From Helichrysum umbraculigerum (Eukaryota > Streptophyta > Magnoliopsida > Asterales > Asteraceae): a DNA stretch of 64,000 bases. Below are positions 35,498 through 45,780 of this stretch, piece by piece; within the stretch, counting starts at the first letter, position 1, and each line of letters starts with the position of its first letter. The notes beneath the pieces were generated by a model. It searched no databases. It worked only from the letters and a program-made list of their open reading frames with translations, and had not been told where the DNA came from. Both the position numbers and the translations under genes were made by a program. The stretch is taken from positions 93,642,337 to 93,706,336 of the forward strand of contig CATIUR010000004.1 in NCBI GenBank assembly GCA_949592205.1, written 5' to 3'.

Positions 35498-36221
35498 GGT
35501 TCAAATAAGAATAGGAATTTGTGTGATAATGAAGGAGTCAATCTCAATCATTCATCTTCATCAAATACCCATTTCCACCATCCTTTTAAAACTTAAATAT
35601 TTCACAAATGACACGTCGAAAAATTATGAAATTTGCATCATAAAATTCAATGTTTTATCCTCTTCGATTTAAGATCCAACAAGCTATACTTTCAACAACT
35701 TTTTTTTTTTGATGGGGTTTACAAATTGGTAACACATGTATTAGTGTTGCGTTTAGGGTATAGGGTTTGAGGTTTATGGGTTAGGGTTTAGGGTTTGGGA
35801 TTTGGGGTTTCTCCCCGAAACCCCAAACCCTAAACCTCAAACCTTAAACGCTTTACAAAACTTCAAACCCTAAATCATACTAAATCCTAAACCCTACTAA
35901 AACATAAACCCTAAACTCTACTAAACCCTAACCCTAACCATAACCGCAAATCAAATGTACAATCAATCACTAACACATGTGTTACTAATTTGTAAACCCA
36001 CCATAAAAGAAAAAAAAATTCGTCGAAAGTATGCCTTGAGAGACGGCAAATCGAGGAGGAGAAAACGTTGAATTTTATGGTGCAATTTTCATGATTTTTA
36101 GACTTACCGCTTGTGAGATATTTAAGTTTCAAAAATGTGGGAGAAATGAGTATTTGATGAAAATGAGTGATTGAGATTGATTCTCCTATTCTCACTCAAA
36201 ATTGATATACTCATTTGAACC
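35498..36221. mobile_element. Telomere-motif foldback MITE, copy B
   Basis: Ends GGTTCAAAT and ATTTGAACC are the tips of inverted arms of about 200 bp (35498-35700 against 36010-36221), matching loosely throughout. The middle (about 35748-35945) holds TTTAGGG-type motifs that switch to CCCTAAA-type around 35815, so even the telomere-like part is inverted. No coding sequence. It matches copy A (1804-2292 plus 12777-12836). No target duplication was recognised. Confidence 0.7.
35748..35945. repeat. Interstitial telomere-like repeats, inverted about a centre
   Basis: Degenerate TTTAGGG/GGGTTT motifs run up to about 35815, then CCCTAAA/AACCCTA motifs run to about 35945. TTTAGGG is the standard plant telomere unit. 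Spacing is irregular, unlike a true telomere tract. Confidence 0.75.
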
Positions 36222-36639
36222 TTACTCTTGTTTTGATATATACTGATACAAGCTTGGTGTTGAAACACATTACGTGTTTACAATATTTCAAATGTCACTC
36301 GAGAAGTACAAAATATTTGGGACTAAAGTGGAAAGAGTACAACTTCAGATATTGGACGCTTCAACATTTGATAGGATTTTAAAGCTCATTGTGAAAATTT
36401 ATGTACAACTTAAGGAAATTGGATGCTTCAACAATGTAAGCAATCGAAACAGGTTCAGATTATTAGGAAAAATCCATCAACTTTGAAACTCAAAACCAAA
36501 ACTTGTGAACATTGATTTTGCTTGCAGCGAGGTTCATGCGCCACTATATCCAAATAACGACTTCTGTATTGATTCCGAAGTTTGTTTTACTCAAAAACCA
36601 AACTATACGTATATTATTACCCCATAAGACCAAGTAGTT
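36222..36639. other. Intergenic DNA with a short unassigned open frame
   Basis: A 70-codon frame at 36274-36486 has plausible composition (VERVQLQILDASTFDRILKL) but no domain I recognise and no neighbouring exons. It may be a fragment of a host gene or chance. Confidence 0.25.
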
Positions 36640-37668
36640 TGCTTTATACTGACCTTTTTATACCCTAGATTGTCAAAGAGCAATGTTGTCCGACTTCATA
36701 ATGATGGGACCTACGGGATTAGGTATTTCTCAAACCGAATCTGGTTGCCTAAATTTGGGAACCTACGAGACTTGGTGATGGATGAAGCTCACAAGTCCAA
36801 ATATTCTATCCATCCGGGATCCGATAAAATGTATCACGGTATCAAGGACTTCTACTGGTGGCCGAACATGAAAGCTGAAATCGCCACCTATGTCATCAAG
36901 TGCCTTACTTGCTCCAAGGTCAAAATCGAATATCAAAAACCTTCTGGTTTACTTCAACAACCCAGTTTTCCTGAATGGAAATGAGAACAAATTGCCATGG
37001 ACTTCATAACCAAACTACCCAAATCCTCGAGCGGTTGCGATACCATTTGGGTGATCGTGGATCGTCTCACAAAGTCTGCTCACTTCCTGGCAATTAAGGA
37101 ATCCGACAAAATGGAACGCCTCACCAGTATTTATCTAAAGGAAATCGTGACCAAACACGGTGTTCCAATTTCAATTATCTCCGATAGAGATAGTCGTTTC
37201 ACTTCACAATTTTGGCAATCACTTCAAAAATCGCTGGGTACTCGACTTGATATGAGTACCGCATACCATCCCCAAACCGAGCTTCCGCAAATCATCAAAT
37301 TTGGGGGTGTCACAGAAAACCGACGGTCAAAGTGAACGAACCATTCAAACACTAGAAGACATGCTACGGGCCTGCGTAGTAGACTTCGGTGTAAACTGGG
37401 AAAAACACCTACCATTGTGCGAGTTCTCGTACAACAACAGTTATCATACCAGCATTAAAGCTGCACCATTCGAGGCACTGTACGGTCGTAAGTGCCGGTC
37501 ACCTATCTGTTGGACCGAGGTTGGGGATAGCCAACTCACAGGTCCAGAAATCATTCACGAGACGACCGAGAGAATCGTCGAAATTCAAAACAAACTCAAA
37601 GCCGCGCGTGATCGTCAGAAAAGTTATGCTGACGTGAGACGCAAACCACTCGAGTTCCAGGTTGGGGA
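36640..37668 (+). pseudogene. Gypsy integrase fragment, broken
   Basis: Matches the integrase of the element at 2293-12776: zinc finger (about 36780-36930), first catalytic Asp (MDFITKLPK, 36997), second Asp region (SDRDSRF, about 37180-37200) and downstream core to VGDRV. A Trp codon has become TGA at 36982-36984. A 43-base piece of LTR sequence interrupts the core at 37281-37323 and shifts the frame. Then the nested element at 37674 cuts it. It is non-functional. Confidence 0.9.
37281..37323 (+). repeat. LTR tail scar within integrase
   Basis: GCTTCCGCAAATCATC and the following bases to GGGGGTGTCACA are identical to the last bases of the LTR ending at 53593. The residual AAACCGA on the right repeats the CCCAAACCGA on the left, and that same motif precedes the tail within the LTR (near 53550). 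Confidence 0.8.
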
Positions 37669-37673
37669 CCGAG

Positions 37674-38139
37674 TGTAACAACCCCAAAATTAGGGTCAAT
37701 TTAAAATTTTCCTAATTACGTGTTTATTACTTGTATATAATATGAAATAGGATTATATACGTTATTTACTTTATATATATATATATATGGATGGAATATA
37801 TATATATACGCGTATACGATTCGTACATATCGTATGAAACTACAATTGTACAAACTTGCGGACATTGGTAAAACAAATATTAAATAATGTTAAATTATTT
37901 AATTACCTTGACTACTACTTTATATTATGTTTATAATATAACAAAAACGTACGTTTTAACCCAAACATTACCGAACTCCCCGAAAACTCGACCAACCGAC
38001 AGAACAAAACTAAGTTATGTTTTATAACTTGAAAACTAGTATTTTGATGAAATACTTCAACTTAATAATCGGATATTATTTCGTATTTTCAAACGTATAT
38101 TTAATCGCGTATAAAATTATTTTTACGTTTAAACGACCG
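37674..38139 (+). repeat. Truncated 5' LTR of the non-autonomous element
   Basis: Matches 39125-39588 up to CGTTTAAACGACCG and then breaks abruptly. Everything from there to the LTR end, plus the primer site and start of the internal region, is deleted. Confidence 0.85.
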
Positions 38140-38326
38140 ACTACTTAAATCCCGACAACACAATTTGCCTTACACTTTAGATACAGAAACCCAAACTCCC
38201 CTCCCAATTATCTCACACTGGTTGAGACCGGGAACTCGTATGCTATTCGTTACTTTAAACAGATAAATTAATATAACTTCACTTACTTGGGGCAAATTCT
38301 TAAATAGAACACTTATTTCGTAGGAA

Positions 38327-38965
38327 ATGACAACTCACTCCGTCAACAACCCTACACTGCAAAATGAACTGCTCAGTGAGGAACCGAAGATGTTTCCTTA
38401 CCTCCTCGAACTCGAGTGTGATACAGAACACTCCGCTGAATCAGCAGCAGCACCTGCCTCTCCTGCTGCTCTAACTGCTGCCAAAACACCAGTTAATGTA
38501 ACCTTGACTGCTGAATCAGTCAACCACCTTAACCAAACTATTGATTCGTTGCGAAAACAACTTACTGAAGCACGGGAAGACATTGATGACCTACGACGGA
38601 TTGCTTTCCAAAACGACATACGTATGCGTGAGTACGAGTTACGATTGCTAGCCTTAGAAAACCTCGCTTCAACATCAACATCACAAGGTACTCCTACTGA
38701 AGAGGATACCGACACTGACTGTACGTCACCCCCAGTAAAAAGGGTGAAGATTACTCCCTCCAACTCTTCAGGAAATTACTTGGGAAAGAAACCTTTCTGT
38801 TCCCGATGCACTCGGCATCATGAAGGACCGTGTACCATACCCACCGGTCGATGCAAATCCTACCCTAAAAGTATGAATCCTCCTAAGGTGAAACTCTGCT
38901 TCAACTGTGGGAGTGCTGGCCATCTCAAGGCCCAATGCCCACTACCATCAGGCAACAAAAATTAG
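38327..38965 (+). CDS. Gag-like coiled-coil/zinc-knuckle protein of non-autonomous element
   Basis: 212 residues starting at ATG 38327, just after an acceptor-like CGTAG. Residues 1-50 are acidic and Ala-rich; 61-113 have a strong coiled-coil pattern (SLRKQLTEAREDIDDLRR); 135-141 (PPVKRVK) could be a nuclear signal; 157-169 match the Cys/His-rich stretch preceding the knuckles in full Gag; 191-204 form one CCHC knuckle (C-x2-C-x4-H-x4-C). The capsid region of normal gypsy Gag is absent, and no protease or RT follows. It may bind element RNA and oligomerise with partner Gag through the coil, but that is inference. The N-terminal two thirds match nothing else in the window. Confidence 0.8.
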   Translation: MTTHSVNNPTLQNELLSEEPKMFPYLLELECDTEHSAESAAAPASPAALTAAKTPVNVTLTAESVNHLNQTIDSLRKQLTEAREDIDDLRRIAFQNDIRMREYELRLLALENLASTSTSQGTPTEEDTDTDCTSPPVKRVKITPSNSSGNYLGKKPFCSRCTRHHEGPCTIPTGRCKSYPKSMNPPKVKLCFNCGSAGHLKAQCPLPSGNKN

Positions 38966-39124
38966 GGTACGTTACCACCTGACAACTACTTGATCTCAAA
39001 CGCTGTAGGACCTACCCTACTACTGTAGGCTACTAGTACGTATTGTAGCTACCTGACGAATATCAAACTACCGATTACTACTTCGAACAAATTTCGGGAC
39101 GAAATTTAATTAACAAGGGGAGAA

Positions 39125-42070
39125 TGTAACAACCCCAAAATTAGGGTCAATTTAAAATTTTCCTAATTACGTGTTTATTACTTGTATATAATATGAAATA
39201 GGATTATATACGTTATTTACTTTATATATATATATATGGATGGAATATATATATATACGCGTATACGATTCGTACATATCGTATGAAACTACAATTGTAC
39301 AAACTTGCGGACATTGGTAAAACAAATATTAAATAATGTTAAATTATTTAATTACCTTGACTACTACTTTATATTATGTTTATAATATAACAAAAACGTA
39401 CGTTTTAACCCAAACATTACCGAACTCCCCGAAAACTCGACCAACCGACAGAACAAAACTAAGTTATGTTTTATAACTTGAAAACTAGTATTTTGATGAA
39501 ATACTTCAACTTAATAATCGGATATTATTTCGTATTTTCAAACGTATATTTAATCGCGTATAAAATTATTTTTACGTTTAAACGACCGGGGAAACGAACA
39601 CCGCACGGAACGCAAACGCGAGGGAACGAAAAATTTGTGAGACCACACCATGTGGCCCCACCATGGCCGGCCAAGGTCAAGGGGACAAACCCCCCTCACC
39701 TTCTTGATCACTCAAACACACAAACATCAAACCAATCACCAACTTTCCCTCTCCTCTCTCTCTTTCTATCGGTCACTCTCTCTCTCTCTAAAACCGAGTG
39801 CAAAACACCCTAAAAACACCATTAAAACACCTTGGAAGTCTATACCCGTTTGGAGAAAAGCGATCACGAGAACGAGAGCTACAACGTCATCTTTTCGGAA
39901 TTTCGTTTCGACTACTTTGTAAGTTTTCCGGCGACTCGCAAACTTTTCCGATTACTTTTATTTTGCTAGATTAATGTTTCCCTAACTTAGTAATGTCCGA
40001 ATATATAATCTAAACTCGTTTTTGAACACGTTAACGTAAATGTCGGTTTTGGTCATTTTAAAGAAAACGACACCACAAACCTTAAAAACGACTACCAATG
40101 GTTATTATGAACTTATTACAACATATTAAAGCTAGTATAAAAGTTCTAGACCCAACGGAAACCGGAAAATACGTTTTCGGAAACTTAAATTCCGAACAGA
40201 CCTCTTGTGTCGCATCGGACCAAAATTCTGTGCGACACAACACTATGTCGCATGATATGTCGCACGTTATGTCGCAATGTATGCGACACAACGCTTATGT
40301 CGCATTATATGTCGTACCATCTACGACACAAAGTTTACCTATCGCTTGATTGCGACACAACGACTATGTCGTATCACTGTGTCGTACCCTTGTCTGCGAC
40401 ACAACCATTGTGTCGCATAAACACTAAATCAGAAACGAATCCATACGACACAGACCTTATGTCGCATACGGTCTGCGACACAAGCCTTGTGTCGCAGAAA
40501 GCCCAGATCAGAAAACAAAATATATTCTAAGTGTTGGAATCACTTTTTAACTACTAAATCAAATACGAGGCTACTTATACCTGAAAATACTATACTTTTG
40601 AAAGTATACAACAACACTTGAATACGTACAAGACTATACTAAACTAAACGTGAGATTTCACTCACACACGCGTACGGGATTACACTTGGAAATACTTAGG
40701 AGATTACACTCCAACGAACTTACACTTGTACATTACACGGGATTGCACCCGATACGAACTTACAAGTTCACTCACTAGTTACGTGCTGGATTACACGGTA
40801 ACTGATACGAACATACATACGAATACTTACGAGGTTTCACTCGTACCCTTTGGGGATTAAGCCCATTGGAACTTACGCAAACGATACATGTTGTAATACA
40901 AACAAACGATAATACGAGTATACTTTACAACTGTACAACTACTATGAATACATAATAATAATGGATGGAATTATTATTATACAACGATAACAAACGAACC
41001 ATACAACTTTTATACAAACTACGATTTACAAACAATTACAAACTTACAAACAAACTAATGGACATTAACTAGTTTGGGAACAACTAGCATGGATACTTTA
41101 CCAGTATTCCATTTACTTACTAAACCTTATGCGTACTAGGACGCTAAGGGTTGCTAGTTCGGGATACTACTTGCTTACTTACTGCATTGTCTGCCAGACT
41201 CAGGTGAGTCTCACAGCCCCTACTTTACTGTTTTATACTCAGGGGTGAGATGCATTACTGTTTTACATGAACACACAAAACTTACTTGCTGCCACGAATT
41301 ACTTACTGTATGAGATTACGAATACGCCAACTGCATGAGTTTACGACTAATCCAATGAAATCCTCCTGAACCATAGTTGTTAGTTATGTGATAAGCGCGA
41401 GTTTTAGTATATGGATCCATATGGGACTGACAATCCCCGCCCGGGGTAGCAAGCACTACCACGAACCGTTCCTGTAGAAACGGGCGTTTCTTACTCGTTC
41501 CGTATGAATGTTTTGGATTACATTCATGAGGGGGTACCTATATTTACTGTACGTTAAGCTTCAACTATGGTGGCTCATGGCAATTGTATCAAACGGTTAG
41601 CATAACCTGCAACCACCACTTATTAAAACTTAAGTTAACGATGAGCATAACCTGTGATCGTTACTTACTGGCTGGCTATGATTTACAAATACTACTTGTG
41701 TGTTCAAACTGTTTACTTACTTACAAACCTGTGAGATTCACCAACCTTTTTGGTTGACCGTTTTAGTAATGCTTCTCAGGTACACAGCATCAGTAGGGAT
41801 GCCCAGCAGGATAAGCTTACTTAGCTCGAGTCGCATGCATTACAAGCTTGGAGATTTTTATACATTACTTTTGTACTAGTTGTTATGTATTAGAATCTCT
41901 AGGAATTTACTTGAACTCGAGCTTGTAGTTTGAAACTACTTATGTTTTAATGTAATAACTTTTCGAACGTCTCATTTAGAGTCGTTCACTGTATCCTTTG
42001 TGCTTGTGATTATTGATTAGTAACACCCAAAACGTCGCTTCCGCAAACTGTTAAATTTGGGGGTGTTACA
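39125..42070 (+). repeat. 3' LTR of the non-autonomous element
   Basis: 2,946 bp, TGTAACAACC...GGGTGTTACA. Landmarks: CT-rich tract near 39755-39790; 17-nt hairpin at 39895-39911; GTAAGT with GT at 39919; TGTCGCAT/GCGACACA array at 40208-40497; CAG|GTGAGT near 41200; and a hairpin at 41445-41460. The layout is the same as in the 2293-4919 LTR although sequence is mostly different. Confidence 0.9.
40208..40497 (+). repeat. TGTCGCAT / GCGACACA palindromic motif array
   Basis: About 18 interspersed copies of TGTCGCA or its complement TGCGACA within 290 bp, often as pairs that could form stem-loops. Confidence 0.8.
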
Positions 42071-42075
42071 CCGAG

Positions 42076-42509
42076 TATTACTCAAAGTTTCACCTTGGAA
42101 AGGTGTCATTCGATTTGGCAAACGGGGTAAATTGAACCCAAGATACATTGGACCGTTTGAGATCCTTGAGAGGATGGGTCCGGTGGCATACCGATTACAA
42201 CTGCCCGCTGAACTTAGCAGCGTGCACCCCACTTTTCATGTTTCAAATCTGAAGAAGTGTCTGTCTGATGAGACACTTATCATTCCACTCGATGAAATTC
42301 GAGTTGACGAGAAACTTCACTTTGTTGAGGAACCTGCTGAAATCATGGACCATGAGGTCAAACAACTTAAACAAAGTCGTATTCCCGTTGTCAAGGTTAG
42401 GTGGAATTCGCGGCGCGGTCCGGAATTCACCTGGGAACGGGAAGACCAGATGCGACTCAAGTATCCTCAACTCTTCACTGACTCAGCTTCAAACACAACT
42501 TCAACATAA
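42076..42509 (+). pseudogene. Gypsy integrase C-terminus and chromodomain-like module
   Basis: Continues the pol fragment interrupted at 37673, from LLKVSPWKGVIRFGKR to the stop at 42507-42509. The last 50 residues (PVVKVRWNSRRGPEFTWERE) are the chromodomain-like module thought to steer integration towards particular chromatin. This piece is intact but orphaned. Confidence 0.9.
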
Positions 42510-42543
42510 ATTTCGAGACGAAATTCTTCTAACAGGGGGAGAA

Positions 42544-43794
42544 TGTGACACCCGACAATTTAGGACTAGAATTTAGTGCCTAATCAAGTTGTAATACATG
42601 TAATTAGTTCTGTGTTAGGCTAATTAATGTATCAATTATTATATATATTGTTGAATATATATCTACACAATTATACGATTTGTTTAAATCGTATGAGTTT
42701 CAAATCGAATGTATTTCGATTCAATAAATACGGACGTTGGTGAACAATTTTATTGAGTAATACAAGGATTATTAATAATGTTATCGGGCTTAAAAACACT
42801 ATGTCAATAATAGTTAGTATCCAAGTATTATCACACAATTAATATAAACGCGAATAAAAATGTAATTGCGCAAACAAAATGAGACAAGTCACCTTTTATA
42901 ATGTGATTATTAAACATTTAGTAAAATGTTTCAACAAAAATACTGGATAATTATTCGTATTTTAAAACGAATAATAAAACATAGAAAATAAATATTTAAC
43001 GCTTAAACGACAGAGTAAACGAACACCACACGGAGCGCGGAGGCTCAGGCTGAGAGTTGGAACTCTCAACCAAAACCACCTCCACTTTCATTTTTTCTTT
43101 CATTTTCATTTCTCTTTCTCTCTCTTTCTTTCTTTTTCTCTCTACTTACCCACCACCACCATCTTTAACATCATCATAAAAATCGACAAAAGGGAACACC
43201 AAACGACCTCGGATCTTCAAGCCCATTTGGAATAAAAGAACCACCACGTCTCGATCTATCATTCTATCTTTCCGAAATTTCATTTCGGCGATTTGTAAGT
43301 TTCCGACACAACTCCGAAAACTCTCGTTTTTAAGTATTATCACTTACTAGTTGTTTGTATAACCTTGTAATGTCCTAAAATGGGTTGGGTAAAAATATTA
43401 TGCCGATCGATGGCCGGAAAATGCATTTTTGAGGTTGAAACTCCGATCAGCTCGACCCCAGCCAGGGGCTCTGCCCCTTGGACCCCGCCAGGGGCTGCCG
43501 CCCCTTGGACCCCGCTAACCAGGGGCGCTGCCCCCGGACCCCCGTACTTAGATTCCGTAAGCACATTTTTACAACAATTGTCAAACTTGTACAACTTCAA
43601 AACCCTTACACGATACAACTTTTCAAATCACAATGGAATATACTTTTCAAGGTTAACACTTCGAGACATAAGGAGAACATTAACATATTTAAATTCCAAC
43701 AATCACCAACGGGCCGTATACATTTTCAAAACCTAATTCACAATCAAACAAGTCGTTGTAACTTGTATCCATTCAATCAAACAATTCGATGTAA
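42544..43794 (+). repeat. 3' LTR of truncated element, first part
   Basis: Starts TGTGACACCCGAC after a purine-rich tract. Contains the CT-rich tract (about 43103-43144), the hairpin at 43272-43288, GTAAGT (GT at 43295) and a GC-rich block at 43449-43557. A ~33-bp repeat unit (TCAATCAAACAAGTCG) occurs at the insertion point. Interrupted at 43794 by the minus-strand element; TGTAA is duplicated. Confidence 0.9.
43449..43557. repeat. GC-rich block shared by two LTR families
   Basis: Contains repeated CCAGGGGC...GCCCCTTGGACCCC motifs. It is the near-exact reverse complement of 53953-54063, which sits in the inverted LTR, although the rest of those LTRs has diverged much more. The Pro/Ala-rich open frames across it are not genes. 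Confidence 0.8.
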
Positions 43795-45765
43795 TATAAC
43801 ACCCTATAATTTCAAGCCAAAAAGATTTTTTTTTTTTTTTTTTTACCTGGAAGCGTTATCCCATTCAACAAACTTTACATAATACTAATAGCAAAGTTTA
43901 GTTATTACACTTACTATCATTAAATTATCTTGTTACAAACTTATAATCTAGGGGTATTATTTATACAAACGTTTACGCCAAAACAAAGTAATCAAGAGTG
44001 CCCAGCTTGTCAAACATTTCACCAAAAACCTCTCAACCGAGCATAAGCAAACTTAACCTGCAAAAGTGAGGTGGGGGATTAGCACGAAGCTAAGTGAATA
44101 ACGATTCCAACAATCTAACTTAGCATAAACAATCAACTCACAACAATCAACTAATAGTAACAATCAAATTAGAGGATCGGTGGTTCTTGTGGTACCCTCA
44201 GCCCGCGGATGGCCCACCAAGAACACTTATAATCCACTGCAGGCCAATACAGAGATTTTACCGATAGTTCAATGCTATCTTTAATCAATATGAACGAATT
44301 CACAACGAATGTTCATCAATACCATAAAGATTAACCTATAGCAACTAAACCCAATCGAAATTGACCTCTATCATTCCAACCTATCATGGAATGAGTCACT
44401 AGCAATCAATCATTTAGCCACAATCAACTTATTAATAATTCAATAATATCAATCTACTTAAAATTGATGTAACTAAACTGTTAACACCAATTTAAACTGT
44501 GAGAACCAGTCACTCACCTGTCTCGTTTCAAGCTTCACTCAAAGATCTAATTTTATTGAGTCGTAGTCGGATCTGAAATACAAAAGAATTCCAAGTCAAT
44601 CCTCATAGTATATTTACATAACTTAATATCAACAATCCAACAAGTATTAAGTCATATAAACACATTATGCAAGCAAATATCACATTATAAGCTCAAGTTA
44701 GAAAATCACTGTCCAGCCAAGGGAATCCGGCCGTATTCCTTGGAATCCGGCCGTATTCAGACGAATCCGACCGTATTCCAGTGAATACGTCCGTATTCCC
44801 CAGTCATTTCTGCTTCAATTTCGACCAGAACTCAATTTAAGGAATCCGGTTGGGAATACACCCCGGGAATACGCCGTATTCCCTTGAATCCGTCCGGATT
44901 CAGGGGAATCCGACCGTATTCCCAGGTTCTTCAAAACCTGCACATTTCAGTTCCTGCACAACTTACAGCTACGAACTAAAAATCACAAAAACACCAAACT
45001 GAGTTCAAAACTTGCAATTTCATCAAGATTTCGCCACTAGAACTTCTATTAACAACATATAACAAGAAATCAAACACCAATTCATTACAATCCATCAAAA
45101 TCACATATGACCTAATAGTTTCATATTCAATCTAAAACTCAAGAAATCTATCCATTTATTCATGTAATCATCACTCAAATCAGTTCATGAAGTTACATAT
45201 ATCATATAAATTTGAATTCTATCATATACTCACCAAAACCACATAAATTCTAGCTTCAAGCATCAATTACATAATTAACTAGTTATTCACTAATACTTAC
45301 AAAATGAAGAATCAAAGAAGCTTATGATGAGGAAGATGATGAGCTTATGATTAAATCTTCAATCTTGTTTAAGTCTTGTATCAATTTCACTAGCAACTTT
45401 TGGTGTAGGTGATTTTGTTTGAGAGAAAGAGTTGAGAACACACATGAAGAACACACAAGAAAGTTGGGGAAGATTACATAAGTCGGCCCTTTTTCTTTCA
45501 TTTAAACCGACCCACTTAAGTCACAGTGTAATATTATACCCCTTTTTTGACCTATTGTCTGGAACCTCGATTTCAGTTGCGATAAAACTATTTTATTTTA
45601 CCGTTACCTAAATTTATTTAAAACAAATAACATTTCACTAGTCACAATATTTCCTGAGGTTAATTTACCTATAAATTTCACAATCAAACACAAAATACAA
45701 TTAAATATCACAATTTAATATAAAGAAATACCTGTTTCTCCTAGGCCCGATTTGGGGATGTTACA
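43795..45765 (-). repeat. 3' LTR of minus-strand gypsy element
   Basis: 1,971 bp. On the minus strand: GTAAGT donor-like site at 45300-45295, short-repeat array at 44932-44721, ACAG|GTGAGT near 44518. A T-run of about 18 lies at 43827-43844. Confidence 0.9.
44721..44932. repeat. GAATCCGGCCGTATTCC motif array (left LTR)
   Basis: About nine degenerate copies of a palindrome-like unit GAATCCGNCCGTATTC within 210 bp. The same array is at 51532-51734 in the partner LTR. Confidence 0.85.
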
Positions 45766-45780
45766 AATCTTCCCTCCTTA
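45766..45780 (-). other. Polypurine tract of minus-strand element
   Basis: The complement reads AAGGAGGGAAGATT directly before the 3' LTR (minus strand), the plus-strand primer. It overlaps the end of the pol frame. The same tract occurs at 60049-60063. Confidence 0.75.

Larger units (their letters stand above)
37674..42070 (+). mobile_element. Non-autonomous gypsy-type element encoding a Gag-like protein
   Basis: Flanked by a perfect 5-bp target duplication CCGAG (37669-37673 and 42071-42075). The 3' LTR is full (39125-42070, about 2.95 kb). The 5' LTR is reduced to its first 466 bp (37674-38139), so the primer site is gone. The internal region is under 1 kb with one frame and the same AACAAGGGGAGAA polypurine tract as the 2293-12776 element. 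The two LTR copies are identical by eye over the shared 464 bp apart from TA-repeat length, so insertion is recent. It must rely on pol proteins from another element. Confidence 0.85.

Noticed and set aside
43380..43882. Pro/Ala-rich frames over the GC-rich block, also at 53807-54137
   Set aside because: Several frames on both strands are open simply because the block is GC-rich; the matching copy is in an inverted LTR.
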